Below, in pieces: positions 44,280 through 52,743 of a DNA stretch of 64,000 nucleotides. Origin of the DNA: Acanthopleuribacter pedis (GTDB lineage: Bacteria > Acidobacteriota > Holophagae > Acanthopleuribacterales > Acanthopleuribacteraceae); contig NZ_JAFREP010000014.1 of the NCBI RefSeq assembly GCF_017377855.1, positions 1-64,000 on the forward strand, written 5' to 3'. The position numbers and the translations under genes are program-made. Below the pieces are notes generated by a model. That model was given only the letters and a program-made list of their open reading frames with translations. It had not been told where the DNA came from and made no database searches. Numbering within the stretch: the stretch's first letter is position 1; the number at the start of each line of letters is the position of its first letter.

Positions 44280-45929
44280 ATGTTGCGTTACATGAAAATC
44301 GAAAATTTGGCCGTGATCGACACCGCCGAGCTGGAAGTGGGTGACGGGTTTATCTGCTTAACCGGGGAATCCGGCGCGGGTAAATCCGTGATCATCGACG
44401 CCCTGCTGTTGTTGGGCGGGGGCCGAGCCTCCAGTGATTTGGTGCGGACCGGCAAAGACAAAGCGATTGTCGAGGCTGAATTCGATATCAGTCTTCCCGC
44501 GGACGAGACCGAATACGACCTGCTCGACGGCGAGCAACTGTTCTTGCGGCGCGAGGTGACCAAGGACGGTAAATCACGCGCTTTTGTGAACGGTAGCGCC
44601 GTACCCAAGGCCGTCTTGCAACGCTACAGCGCCCTCGCTTTTGAAATCCACGGCCAGCACGGCCAGCAAGGTTTGATGAAAGAGCGCACCCACCAAACGA
44701 TTTTCGATGCGCAAACCGGATTAACCGAAGCCGGCGCCGCCTTTGATCGTCAATTCAGCGCCTTCCGCAAGGCGTGGCGTCACTACTGGGAACTGCGCGA
44801 CGGCGAGGCGCAACGGCGGCGCGAGTTGGATTTTATTCGTCAGCAGATCAAAGAAATCAAAGAGATCAACCCCAACGACGAGGACCGCGACCTCGATTTC
44901 CGCTTACGCCAAGCGCGCAACCAAGAATCGATCCGTGCCAACCGACACGATTTACACGAGTTGTTAGGGCGCGATCTCGTCCCAGGTTTAACGCGGGCCA
45001 AAAAATTACTCGACCAACTCATCGAATTCGACCCGCAACTGGAACCCTACGTGGAGCAGATTGAATCGCTGGCCTACACGCTGCAAGATCTTCACGGCGA
45101 TACCCTCGGCGACTGGATGCCCGACGCTTCCTTGGCTGATTTGGAGCAACGCGAAAACGACCTCAACCGCTTGTTTTTTAAGTACGGCCTCAACATCGGG
45201 GAAGTGCTGGACGAGTTGGCGCGCCTGGAGGCAAGCGCCGAATCCCTGGAAGCGGACACCGCCGGTTTGGACGGCCGCTGGCGTGATTTGGAACGGGACT
45301 ACAGCGCCCTGCAAAAAGAACGGGGTTCCATCGAAAAAAAGCGGTTGGCCGCGGCCAAAACCTTTTCGGCCACCATCGAAGGCGAGTTGCACGACCTCCA
45401 TCTCAAAGGCGCCGGTTTCGTGGTGGAACACCTGTGGGACGCGTGGCCGGAACGGCTCAGCCAAGATCGCGATGTGGACTTTGCCGCGCTCAAGTTCCGG
45501 TTCCTGTTCTCCGCCAACCCCGGTGAACCGGCCAAGGCGCTTTCGAAGGTGGCCTCGGGTGGTGAATTGTCGCGCGTCATGCTGGCCTTGATCCACAGTT
45601 TCGAGCGACAGCAAGCCGTGTTGTTGGTGTTTGACGAAATCGACGCCGGTCTGGGCGGGGAAACCGTTCACGCGGTGGGCGAGAAATTAGCCGGTCTCGG
45701 CCGCGATCACCAGGTGATGTGTGTCACTCACTTTGCACAGGTTGCACGTTTTGCCGACCAACAAATTAAACTGGAGAAAAGCGTGCGCGACGGTCGTACC
45801 TTTTCCTCGCTGGTGGTGTGCGACCACGAGCAGCGGGTCGCCGAATTGGCACGTCTGCTTGGGGGCGATAGTTCGTCCAGCAGCCTGCTGGATCACGCCC
45901 GTCAGTTGATTGGTTCGGGCGCCCCCTAG
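44280..45929 (+). CDS. recN: DNA repair protein RecN
   Basis: 549 residues from MLRYMKIENLAVI, with GAGGTG before it; the open frame starts 18 codons earlier. An SMC-like ATPase acting in double-strand break repair. Walker A is TGESGAGKS, coiled-coil arms occupy about 150-360, and the C-terminal half carries the signature SGGELSRVMLALI and Walker B LLVFDEIDAGLGGETV. Normal length. A 23-bp perfect hairpin begins with the bases just before its stop codon. Confidence 0.96.
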   Translation: MLRYMKIENLAVIDTAELEVGDGFICLTGESGAGKSVIIDALLLLGGGRASSDLVRTGKDKAIVEAEFDISLPADETEYDLLDGEQLFLRREVTKDGKSRAFVNGSAVPKAVLQRYSALAFEIHGQHGQQGLMKERTHQTIFDAQTGLTEAGAAFDRQFSAFRKAWRHYWELRDGEAQRRRELDFIRQQIKEIKEINPNDEDRDLDFRLRQARNQESIRANRHDLHELLGRDLVPGLTRAKKLLDQLIEFDPQLEPYVEQIESLAYTLQDLHGDTLGDWMPDASLADLEQRENDLNRLFFKYGLNIGEVLDELARLEASAESLEADTAGLDGRWRDLERDYSALQKERGSIEKKRLAAAKTFSATIEGELHDLHLKGAGFVVEHLWDAWPERLSQDRDVDFAALKFRFLFSANPGEPAKALSKVASGGELSRVMLALIHSFERQQAVLLVFDEIDAGLGGETVHAVGEKLAGLGRDHQVMCVTHFAQVARFADQQIKLEKSVRDGRTFSSLVVCDHEQRVAELARLLGGDSSSSSLLDHARQLIGSGAP

Positions 45930-45992
45930 CCCGCATTTCTCACAAGGATTCGTCGCGAGAAGCAGAATTCCTTGTGAGAAATGCGGGCTAGC
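45927..45992. repeat. Perfect 23-bp inverted repeat overlapping the recN stop
   Basis: CTAGCCCGCATTTCTCACAAGGA is mirrored exactly as its complement at 45970-45992, around a 20-base loop containing CGTCGCGAGAAGC. The left arm includes the recN TAG stop. There is no T-tract. The arm sequence TCACAAGG recurs in the hairpin at 62193-62238. Confidence 0.85.
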
Positions 45993-46386
45993 CGTTTCGA
46001 CAAACCACGTCGAAAAATACGGGCGAACCGCCGCGAAAACCGCGTTCCGCCGGCGGTTGTGAAACAGCTTGTGTTAACATGCGGTGCCCGCTCAGCGTGA
46101 CTTAGCCGTGTCCCATGCGGTTTTCCCGCTTTCCTGAAACCGTAATCCACGGCGGTTAGCTCGTATTGCTTCCAAGGGTTGTCCCGTTGCTGCTGTGCGG
46201 CAAAACCTAAGACGCGCAAGGGGTGTTGGCTGAAGATCTGGAGCGAATGGGTTTGGAATAAGCAAAACCGCATCGGTTGGGTGCGCTGCGCATTTTACAG
46301 GCCGTTGGCGCCCAGAGGTTTCGCTAAAATCACCGAGAGTCGCGCTTTTTAAGTGAAAGCTCAAGTTAAACCGAGTGAGGAAAATC
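45930..46386. other. Intergenic region recN-coaD
   Basis: Holds the recN hairpin at the left end and the interspersed element copy D at 46204-46353 at the right. The middle has no recognised feature. Confidence 0.4.
46204..46353 (+). repeat. Interspersed element, copy D
   Basis: The shortest copy, 150 bp. It starts AACCTAAGACGCGC, contains GAAGATCTGGAGCGAATGG and GCCCAGAGG, and ends CGCTAAAATCACCG followed by CGCGCTTTTTAAG. The internal section is shortened compared with the other copies. It ends about 34 bases before coaD. Confidence 0.8.
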
Positions 46387-46890
46387 ATGGCGCTTGCGAT
46401 ATTTCCCGGATCCTTTGATCCCATGACCAACGGCCACCTCGACATCATCAACCGCGCGCTGAAAATGTTTGACCGCGTGATGGTGGCCGTGTTGATGAAT
46501 TCCGCGAAAAAAAATCCGCTGTTCACCATTGAAGAGCGGTTGGCTTTGTTGCGCGCCTGTATCCCATCCGACCGGGTTGTCGTGTCCAGTTTCGAGGGGT
46601 TGCTGGTTGATTTCGCCAAACACCAAGATGCCAAAGTGTTGTTGCGCGGCTTGCGCGCCGTTTCCGATTTCGAATACGAGTTGCAAATGGCGATGATGAA
46701 CCGCCATTTGGACGAGGATATCGAAACCGTGTTCCTGATGCCGAAAACGGATTATTCCTATTTGAGTAGCCGTATGGTGAAAGAGGTGGCCCGATTGGGC
46801 GGCGACGTCTCGGCGCTGGTTCCACCGCTAATCGAGACTTCTTTGCGTAAGAAATTCAACGGTGAGGCGATCGACCTGCCGGAGGCTTGA
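46387..46890 (+). CDS. coaD: Phosphopantetheine adenylyltransferase
   Basis: 167 residues, ATG after GAGGAAA. It joins ATP and 4'-phosphopantetheine to dephospho-CoA in coenzyme A synthesis. Landmarks are FPGSFDPMTNGHLDIINRA (the nucleotidyltransferase HxGH motif written as NGHL), LLRGLRAVSDFEYELQMA and the C-terminal SYLSSRMVKEVARLGGDVS. Complete. It overlaps the TolQ gene by one base, so it leads the Tol-Pal operon. Confidence 0.97.
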   Translation: MALAIFPGSFDPMTNGHLDIINRALKMFDRVMVAVLMNSAKKNPLFTIEERLALLRACIPSDRVVVSSFEGLLVDFAKHQDAKVLLRGLRAVSDFEYELQMAMMNRHLDEDIETVFLMPKTDYSYLSSRMVKEVARLGGDVSALVPPLIETSLRKKFNGEAIDLPEA

Positions 46891-47561
46891 TGAACTATTT
46901 TGAACTATTACTCGAGGCCAGCCTGGTTGCCAAGCTGGTCTTGCTCATGCTCATCTTCTTTTCCGTGGCCTGTTGGGTACTGATCGTACAGAAGCAGGCA
47001 TTGTTCCGCAAAACCCGCAACGACACGGACGGGTTTCTACAGTTATTCCGCGGCTCGTCGCGTTTCTCCGAGGTCAAAACCGCCTGCAAGAAGTTCGACT
47101 TTTCCCCGCAGGTCGGCCTGTTTCTGGCCGGTTTCAGCGAACTTCAGTTCCAGCTTAAGCACCAGCCCGCCCACGAAAAAGGCGAGCAGCCGCGCGTGCG
47201 CAGCTTGGAATCCATTAACCGCGTGCTCCAACGGGCCAGCTTTGTCGAGTTGTCCAAGTTGGAAAAGAACCTCAACCACCTGGCCACGATCGCGGCGGTT
47301 GCGCCCTTTGTCGGTCTGTTGGGAACCGTGTGGGGCATCATCGAGGCTTTTGCCGACATTGGCGAGCAAAAATCGGCCTCGCTGGCGGTTGTTGCGCCGG
47401 GCATTGCCGAGGCCTTGATCGCCACGGCCGTCGGCCTGTTTGCCGCGATTCCGGCCGTAATGGCCTACAACTACTTCATTAATAAGGTTCAAACCCTCTC
47501 GGCCGAAATGGAAGATTTCTGTCTCGAATTCGTCGGCATTGTTGAGAAGAACTTCACCTAG
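46890..47561 (+). CDS. tolQ: TolQ (MotA/TolQ/ExbB proton channel)
   Basis: 223 residues from the ATG overlapping the coaD stop, with GGAGG five bases before. Three membrane helices: about 10-33, 130-150 and 165-190. The MotA/TolQ/ExbB core reads HLATIAAVAPFVGLLGTVWGIIEAF and PGIAEALIATAVGLFAAIPAVMAYN. With TolR it forms the proton-driven stator that energises TolA in the inner membrane. Identified as TolQ rather than ExbB by the complete tol operon that follows. Confidence 0.95.
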   Translation: MNYFELLLEASLVAKLVLLMLIFFSVACWVLIVQKQALFRKTRNDTDGFLQLFRGSSRFSEVKTACKKFDFSPQVGLFLAGFSELQFQLKHQPAHEKGEQPRVRSLESINRVLQRASFVELSKLEKNLNHLATIAAVAPFVGLLGTVWGIIEAFADIGEQKSASLAVVAPGIAEALIATAVGLFAAIPAVMAYNYFINKVQTLSAEMEDFCLEFVGIVEKNFT

Positions 47562-47573
47562 GGGAGCGAACCG

Positions 47574-47999
47574 ATGGCATTTTCCGCGGGCGGCGGCCCC
47601 AAACAATCGATGAGCGAAATCAACGTCACGCCCCTTGTCGACGTGATGTTGGTGTTGCTCATCATTTTCATGATTTCCGCGCCCCTGCTCCAGACCGGTG
47701 TGGATATTGACCTGCCGCAAGGGAACCTCGAACTCGAGGCCAACGAAAACAACCTCATCCTCAGCATCAAAGCCGACGGCAAAACCTTTCTCAACGACGA
47801 CCGCCTCCATCCCGAGTTGATCGTCGACAAGGTCAAATCGGCCGTGGCGGTTGCCAAAAACAAAACGGTTTATATCGAAGCCGACAAAACCCTGCCCTAC
47901 GGTCAGGTGGTGGAGATGCTGTCGAAACTGCGTGAATCCGGCGTGGAGCAGGTGAGTTTGATTACCGAGCCGGTGGAAGCGGCGGGGACGAAAAAATGA
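47574..47999 (+). CDS. tolR: TolR (ExbD/TolR stator subunit)
   Basis: 141 residues. One membrane helix with the essential aspartate D23 in EINVTPLVDVMLVLLIIFM. The periplasmic domain includes SIKADGKTFLNDDRLH and TVYIEADKTLPYGQVVEMLSKLRESG. Its stop overlaps the TolA-like start by four bases (ATGA). Confidence 0.95.
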   Translation: MAFSAGGGPKQSMSEINVTPLVDVMLVLLIIFMISAPLLQTGVDIDLPQGNLELEANENNLILSIKADGKTFLNDDRLHPELIVDKVKSAVAVAKNKTVYIEADKTLPYGQVVEMLSKLRESGVEQVSLITEPVEAAGTKK

Positions 48000-48826
48000 G
48001 TCGCGATTCGAATCCGCTGGTCGCTTATTACCAGAAAGACCACAGCCAATACGGGCTGCGAACGGGCATCATCGTTTCGGTGGTGATTCATGTTCTGGCC
48101 TTTGCCGGCTTGTTTTGGGCGAGCTTGGCCGCGGAAGAACGCTTTAAGCCGCGCCCGGCGATTAGCGTCAAGCTGGCCGGGAAACCCCAGGCCGCCGCCG
48201 GCAAAAAAAGTAAGGCGCCGGTTGCGGGCAAGCAGCGTCGCACCCAAAAACCCAAACCCAAACCGAAAAAAACGCCGCCCAAAAAGACGCCGCCCAAGAA
48301 GAAACCCGCCGCCAAACCGAACGATATCGGTTTGAACCGGGACAAGCAAAAAGAAAAAACACCGCCCAAGAAGCCGGTGGCCGAATCCAACGCGCCCGAG
48401 AAATCGCGCACCAAGGAAACCGCCAAACCCGAGCCGGAACCCGATCCGCCGGAAGACAAAGCACCGGTCGCCCAAGGCGGTTTCGGTGGTGACGACCAAA
48501 GCGGCTTGTCGTTCGAAGTGGGCAACAGCGAGGAAGTCGACCACACCGACATGGAATGGCAGGCTTATTACCGCCATGTGTACATGCAGGTGTCGCGCGG
48601 TTGGTCGCGGGGTTCGGTCGTGGCCGGCGTTACCCGCGTGCGGTTCTTCATCCAAAAAGACGGCGGCATTTCCAATGTTGAGGTGGTAAAGTCTTCCGGT
48701 CGTTCGTTCTTGGACAGCCGGTCCAAACGTGCCGTGAACCGAGTGAGTGGTCTACCGCCGCTGCCACAAGGCTTTCAAGGGGATCGGCTCATTATTAATA
48801 TCGATTTTGACTACACCAACCAGTAA
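47996..48826 (+). CDS. tolA: TolA-like energy transducer with TonB-type C-domain
   Basis: 276 residues. Membrane helix about 22-44 (TGIIVSVVIHVLAFAGLFWASL). A lysine/proline-rich linker (repeated PKKTPPKK) spans about 65-165. The C-terminal domain of about 90 residues (TRVRFFIQKDGGISNVEVVKSSGRSFLDSRSKRAVNR) is TonB/TolA family C-terminal. By position it links the TolQR motor to TolB/Pal. The proline-lysine linker, rather than the long alanine-rich helix of enterobacterial TolA, makes it look TonB-like, which is usual outside Proteobacteria. Confidence 0.88.
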   Translation: MSRDSNPLVAYYQKDHSQYGLRTGIIVSVVIHVLAFAGLFWASLAAEERFKPRPAISVKLAGKPQAAAGKKSKAPVAGKQRRTQKPKPKPKKTPPKKTPPKKKPAAKPNDIGLNRDKQKEKTPPKKPVAESNAPEKSRTKETAKPEPEPDPPEDKAPVAQGGFGGDDQSGLSFEVGNSEEVDHTDMEWQAYYRHVYMQVSRGWSRGSVVAGVTRVRFFIQKDGGISNVEVVKSSGRSFLDSRSKRAVNRVSGLPPLPQGFQGDRLIINIDFDYTNQ

Positions 48827-48934
48827 GTAATGAGGTGGGTCAAACCCCTGTTGTCAAACCGTTATTCAGGGTCCCCGCGGACCGTCGACGATTTTTAGTG
48901 CAATCGATAACACGCGCAAAATGAGGAGCAGAAA

Positions 48935-50269
48935 ATGAGAAGTTGGTGGCTGGTTTTATTGAGTTTGATGGTGTGTACCCCGCTTTTTGCTCAGGATGTC
49001 GAGGTGACCTTACGCATCACCGGTGAACAAGTGAAAATGGAAAACATGGCGATCCCCGACTTCCCGGTCCAGGAAGACGGCCCCGGTTTTCAGCAAGCGG
49101 CCAAAACCCTGGCCGAGGTATTGCGACAAGACATCGTCAACTCCGGGGTCTTTCGCCTGTTGGGCAAAGAACGCATCGCGTTAATGCCCAGCCCCCACGG
49201 CGGCGCCCCCATCGATTTTGACCAGTGGACCAGCATTGAGGCGCAATTTTTGGTTGTCGGTTCCATTAAACGCGGCGACGGCGAGGAAATGCGCGTTGAA
49301 GTGCGTTTGTTTGAAATTTCCTCCCAGGGCCAGGTACTTGCCAAGGCTTACCGCTCCAAGCCCGGTTTGGCCCGCAAAATGGGGCATGTCATCGCCGATG
49401 AGATTCTGTTCCTGCTGAAAGGGCGCAAGTTCGCCACCTCCAAAATCATTTATGCGTACGAAGCCGAGCGTTCCACCGACAACCGCTTGCTCAAAGAGCT
49501 GTACATCATGGATTACGACGGCCACAACGCCCTGCCTTTGACCAAACGCGGTATTTCCTTTGCACCGAGCGCCGTGCGCAAAGGACGCGACACCTTGCTG
49601 GCTTACAGCCGCTTTAGTAAAGCGGGCACCATCGATGCTTCCTATGGGATCGCCTTCAAACCGACCCTGGCCAGCCGTCCCAAACCGCTGCTGGATCAAG
49701 CCGGTTTGCGTGCCAGCGCACCCGCCATCTCACCCGACGGCAAACGCATCCTGTTTTCCATGGCCAAAGAGGGCAATGTCGACGTCTACGTCATGGACCT
49801 TAACGGCAACGACGCCTTCCGTCTGACCCGTCACCCCGCCGTTGACACCAACCCGTCCTGGTCACCCGGCGGTCACGCCATCCTCTACACGTCCGACCGC
49901 AACGGCTCACCCCAGGTTTACCGCATGGACGCCGACGGCCTCAACAACATGCGTTTAACGCGGGAGAACCCTTACAACGACAGTGCCGTGTGGAACCCTG
50001 TCCACGATTACATCGCCTACGTGTCGCGTTTTGAAAACGATTTCGATATCTTTATCATGGACCTCAAATCCGGTCAAAATTACCGAGTGACGCGCCGGCA
50101 GGGCAGCAACGAGGATCCTTCCTGGTCGCCTGACGGCGAACAACTTGCGTTCACCTCGAACCGCACGGGGACTTGGCAGATTTATCTGGTGAATTTGAAC
50201 GGAATGAACCTGCGCCAGATCACCAATCAAGGAAATAATCGTGCACCGGTATGGGTTGCCGGCGACTAA
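48935..50269 (+). CDS. tolB: TolB translocation protein
   Basis: 444 residues with signal peptide (about 1-19, cut after LFAQ). The N-terminal domain (20-160) contains IPDFPVQ and FLVVGSIKRGDGEEMRVEVRLF. The beta-propeller from about 170 has repeated SPDGKRILF, WSPGGHAILYTSDRNGSPQVYRMD and WSPDGEQLAFTSNRTGTWQIY blades. It is a periplasmic protein that binds Pal and TolA to keep the outer membrane attached and constricted at division. Confidence 0.96.
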   Translation: MRSWWLVLLSLMVCTPLFAQDVEVTLRITGEQVKMENMAIPDFPVQEDGPGFQQAAKTLAEVLRQDIVNSGVFRLLGKERIALMPSPHGGAPIDFDQWTSIEAQFLVVGSIKRGDGEEMRVEVRLFEISSQGQVLAKAYRSKPGLARKMGHVIADEILFLLKGRKFATSKIIYAYEAERSTDNRLLKELYIMDYDGHNALPLTKRGISFAPSAVRKGRDTLLAYSRFSKAGTIDASYGIAFKPTLASRPKPLLDQAGLRASAPAISPDGKRILFSMAKEGNVDVYVMDLNGNDAFRLTRHPAVDTNPSWSPGGHAILYTSDRNGSPQVYRMDADGLNNMRLTRENPYNDSAVWNPVHDYIAYVSRFENDFDIFIMDLKSGQNYRVTRRQGSNEDPSWSPDGEQLAFTSNRTGTWQIYLVNLNGMNLRQITNQGNNRAPVWVAGD

Positions 50270-50523
50270 GAATGCTACCTTAAAGCGATGCTCACGATGG
50301 GTTCGGATCACCGCCGCGGCTGGTGGTCCGGCAGGCCGCGATTGGTTTGCGTCAAAAGGTGTTCCCCCAAAGGGTTGGCCCGCTGCAACCGCTGTCCCGC
50401 CTACGCTGAAAAACTGTTGACGTGCCTAGGTTTTCCTTCTAGGCTTTTACCGATACTTTTCAAAGTGGCGATGCGTGATGTGTCACAAGATAAGAGTGTA
50501 AATGCCGGGAGGGAGTAAACTCA

Positions 50524-51066
50524 ATGAACCGCAACCTATCCATTGCTCTAATTGTAATTTTTTTGGTATCCATGCTAGCTTGTTCGAAAAAAACGGATGA
50601 CATTCCGGTTCCAGTCGAGGCCCCTGAACAGGTTCAAGAAACCGCGCAACCGGTCCAAGAACAGCCCAAGCCCAATGTCGACGTGACCGAAGAACCCGAG
50701 GTGATCAACCAAATCGATCCCAATACCCTGAACTTGGACGATATCACCTTTGATTTTGACAAGTTTGACCTCCGTCCCGACGCCCGCGAGGCGCTGACCC
50801 GCTACGCGGAAGTGCTTAAGGCGAATCCTACTGTCAAGGTGCTGATCGAAGGTCACTGTGACGAACGCGGTACAGAAGATTACAACATGGGTCTTGGTGA
50901 GCGCCGCGCCGCGCGTGTACGCGACTACCTCGAATCGCTGGGTATTGAATCCAGCCGTTTGAACACCATCAGCTATGGTGAAATGCGTCCGCTGGTTCCC
51001 GGCTCTAATGAAGAGTCTTGGGCCAAAAACCGCCGGGCTCACTTTCAACTTTCCGTAAGTCGATAA
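50524..51066 (+). CDS. pal: Peptidoglycan-associated lipoprotein Pal
   Basis: 180 residues after GGGAGGGAG. A lipoprotein signal ends in SMLAC, with lipidated C20. A Pro/Glu/Gln-rich linker to about 65 precedes the OmpA-like peptidoglycan-binding domain: ITFDFDKFDLRPDAREAL, VLIEGHCDERGTEDYNMGLGERRA and the C-terminal WAKNRRAHFQL. An outer-membrane lipoprotein bound by TolB. A leader of about 250 bases after tolB may hold its own promoter. Confidence 0.97.
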   Translation: MNRNLSIALIVIFLVSMLACSKKTDDIPVPVEAPEQVQETAQPVQEQPKPNVDVTEEPEVINQIDPNTLNLDDITFDFDKFDLRPDAREALTRYAEVLKANPTVKVLIEGHCDERGTEDYNMGLGERRAARVRDYLESLGIESSRLNTISYGEMRPLVPGSNEESWAKNRRAHFQLSVSR

Positions 51067-51116
51067 ACCGGTTGCGCGTCTCCTACGACGTCGCTAACCG
51101 CACTGCCAATCACATG

Positions 51117-51145
51117 AAAGACGGATCTCGCGTCCGTCTTTTTTT
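51117..51145 (+). terminator. Terminator between pal and cpoB
   Basis: AAAGACGGA, a seven-base loop, TCCGTCTTT, then more Ts. It ends or attenuates pal transcripts only about 20 bases before the next gene of the same operon, so it probably sets relative expression. Confidence 0.85.
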
Positions 51146-51163
51146 CTGTCGGAGGTCGCTTCC

Positions 51164-51976
51164 GTGTTCCAACGAATTCTTCTTCTAGCCATTGCCGCGC
51201 TGATGTTTGTCGCTTGTGGGGGCGAGGAAGAGCGGCTCAAAATTCAACGTGATATCGCTGACTTGCGTGAGCAGATCTATGCTCTCGAAGCCAAGCAGTC
51301 GAAGTCGCAGGAAGAAATTAACAAGTTGCTCGAAGAGCTGCGTAAGCAAGTCGCCGACCGCAGTTCCCAGGCCGAAGTCCAAGACCAGTTGTTTTCCGTC
51401 AAGGATTCGCTTGCCACCTACGAGGCCCGCATCAACGACCTCGAATTCAAATTAACCCAAATCCGCCGTGCCTCAACCGATGTGGTTACCAATCCGGTGA
51501 ACCCCGTTAACCCGGACGGCACCATGCCCAACGGCACCTTGCCCGACGGTTCGGTTGATCCCAGTCAGCCTGCCGGCGAAGTGGTGCCCGGTGAAGATTT
51601 GGAAGCCGTCTTTAACCAAGCCCGGCTTGATTTGGACCGCGGCAAGTTCGATGTCGCCATCGACGCCTTTAAGGAAATCACCGAGCAGTTTAGTGCTTCG
51701 CCCTTTGCCGAAAGCGCGCAGTACTACCTGGGTCGTGCCTACTTCGATAAAAAACAGTGGGCCGACGCCATTACCTCGTTTGATACCGTGATCACCAAGT
51801 ACGGCGGCGGCACCTACGTGCGTCAGGCAATGTACTACCTCGGTCAGTGCTACTACTACCGCAATTCCCACTCCAAGGCGATTTTGCAGTTGCAGGAACT
51901 GATCGAAAAACACCCCGGCACCCAGGAATCGGAACTGGCCAAACAGTTCTTGAAACGGGCCGGCTACCAAAAGTAA
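51164..51976 (+). CDS. cpoB: Tol-Pal-associated protein CpoB/YbgF
   Basis: 270 residues, GTG start with GGAGG about ten bases before it. The N-terminus is a lipoprotein signal (FVAC, C18), unlike the soluble E. coli CpoB. A coiled-coil (about 20-100, IQRDIADLREQIYALEAKQ), a Pro/Asn/Gly linker (105-145) and TPR repeats (about 150-270, FNQARLDLDRGKFDVAIDAF, AQYYLGRAYFDKKQWADAI, AMYYLGQCYYYRNSHSKAI) follow. CpoB coordinates outer-membrane constriction with peptidoglycan synthesis at division. Confidence 0.93.
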   Translation: MFQRILLLAIAALMFVACGGEEERLKIQRDIADLREQIYALEAKQSKSQEEINKLLEELRKQVADRSSQAEVQDQLFSVKDSLATYEARINDLEFKLTQIRRASTDVVTNPVNPVNPDGTMPNGTLPDGSVDPSQPAGEVVPGEDLEAVFNQARLDLDRGKFDVAIDAFKEITEQFSASPFAESAQYYLGRAYFDKKQWADAITSFDTVITKYGGGTYVRQAMYYLGQCYYYRNSHSKAILQLQELIEKHPGTQESELAKQFLKRAGYQK

Positions 51977-51999
51977 ACAATGGCGCTTCACATGCCGAT

Positions 52000-52040
52000 C
52001 CCGCGACCATCACCTGGTGGTTCGCGGGTTTTTCTTTTTT
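52000..52040 (+). terminator. Terminator after cpoB
   Basis: CCCGCGA and its complement TCGCGGG with an inner CCA/TGG stem, followed by a long T-rich tract. It would close the Tol-Pal operon just before rsmD. Confidence 0.8.
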
Positions 52041-52052
52041 AGGAGGTGAGGG

Positions 52053-52691
52053 ATGAGTCGCAAAAAAGGCCCTCGTTCACGGATACGGATTCATCGCGGC
52101 ACCTTGGGGGGTCGTTTCCTTCATTTTTACGACGAGCCCGACATGCGCCCGACCTTGGCGAGGGTGCGCGAGGCCGTGTGTTCGATGATCGCGGATGATG
52201 CCGAGAGCCACGGATTTTTGGACCTTTGCTCCGGTTCCGGGGCCATGGCCTTCGAGGCCTTTAGCATGGGTTTCTCGCCCGTTTACGCGGTCGATGTGCA
52301 GGATGCGGTGGTTGAGAACCTGCAACGGGAGACCGAGGCCTTGGATGCCAAGATTAAAACGGTGCGGAGCGACGCCTTTCGCTTTATCCGTCGCGGCTGC
52401 GAACCGGGTAAGTATGTGATTTACGGCGATCCGCCCTACGCCGCGGCGGGCAAGTTCCATCCCAAGATGTTGCGTTACCTTAGCGAGGCGACCTGGCCGG
52501 AGACGGGTTCTTATTATCTGGCCGAGCAGGAAAAAGACGCCTTCCCGGAGGCGCCGGAACACCTCACCCTGGAAAAGGTAAAAAAATACGGTCGCGTGTT
52601 TATCGGCATCTACCGAGTCGAGCGAGCGGGTCGGGGCGACCAAGACGGCCAAACCGATCAGAATGACCAAGCCGGCGACACCGAGGCATAA
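52053..52691 (+). CDS. rsmD: 16S rRNA (guanine966-N2)-methyltransferase RsmD
   Basis: 212 residues, ATG after AGGAGGTGAGG. The N-terminal RIRIHRGTLGGRFLHF and MRPTLARVREAVCSMI match RsmD. FLDLCSGSGAMAFEA is the AdoMet-binding loop and VIYGDPPYAA supplies the NPPF/DPPY catalytic motif. It methylates G966 of 16S rRNA in the assembled 30S subunit. The last 25 residues are charged and repetitive (QDGQTDQNDQ), an unusual tail. Often followed by coaD in other genomes; here coaD lies 5 kb upstream with tol genes between. Confidence 0.9.
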   Translation: MSRKKGPRSRIRIHRGTLGGRFLHFYDEPDMRPTLARVREAVCSMIADDAESHGFLDLCSGSGAMAFEAFSMGFSPVYAVDVQDAVVENLQRETEALDAKIKTVRSDAFRFIRRGCEPGKYVIYGDPPYAAAGKFHPKMLRYLSEATWPETGSYYLAEQEKDAFPEAPEHLTLEKVKKYGRVFIGIYRVERAGRGDQDGQTDQNDQAGDTEA

Positions 52692-52721
52692 AAAATGCCG
52701 GGTCGCGGCCCGGCATTTTTT
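52690..52721. terminator. Bidirectional terminator
   Basis: AAAAAATGCCGGG, a six-base loop, CCCGGCATTTTTT: a near-symmetric intrinsic terminator serving rsmD and the convergent phosphatase-family gene. Confidence 0.9.
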
Positions 52722-52743
52722 GGTTCAACCACGGGTCGATTCG

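Noticed and set aside
15603..46353. Interspersed elements as CRISPR repeats or tRNA-like genes
   Set aside because: Copies are kilobases apart without spacers, and no cloverleaf or acceptor end is visible.
48088..48655. Gly/Phe-rich antisense frames opposite tolA
   Set aside because: Produced by the low-complexity Lys/Pro coding sequence on the plus strand.
50417..50444. TTGACG with TAGGCT as a pal promoter
   Set aside because: Spacing is right (17 bases), but the -10 is poor and overlaps a small hairpin; too weak to list.
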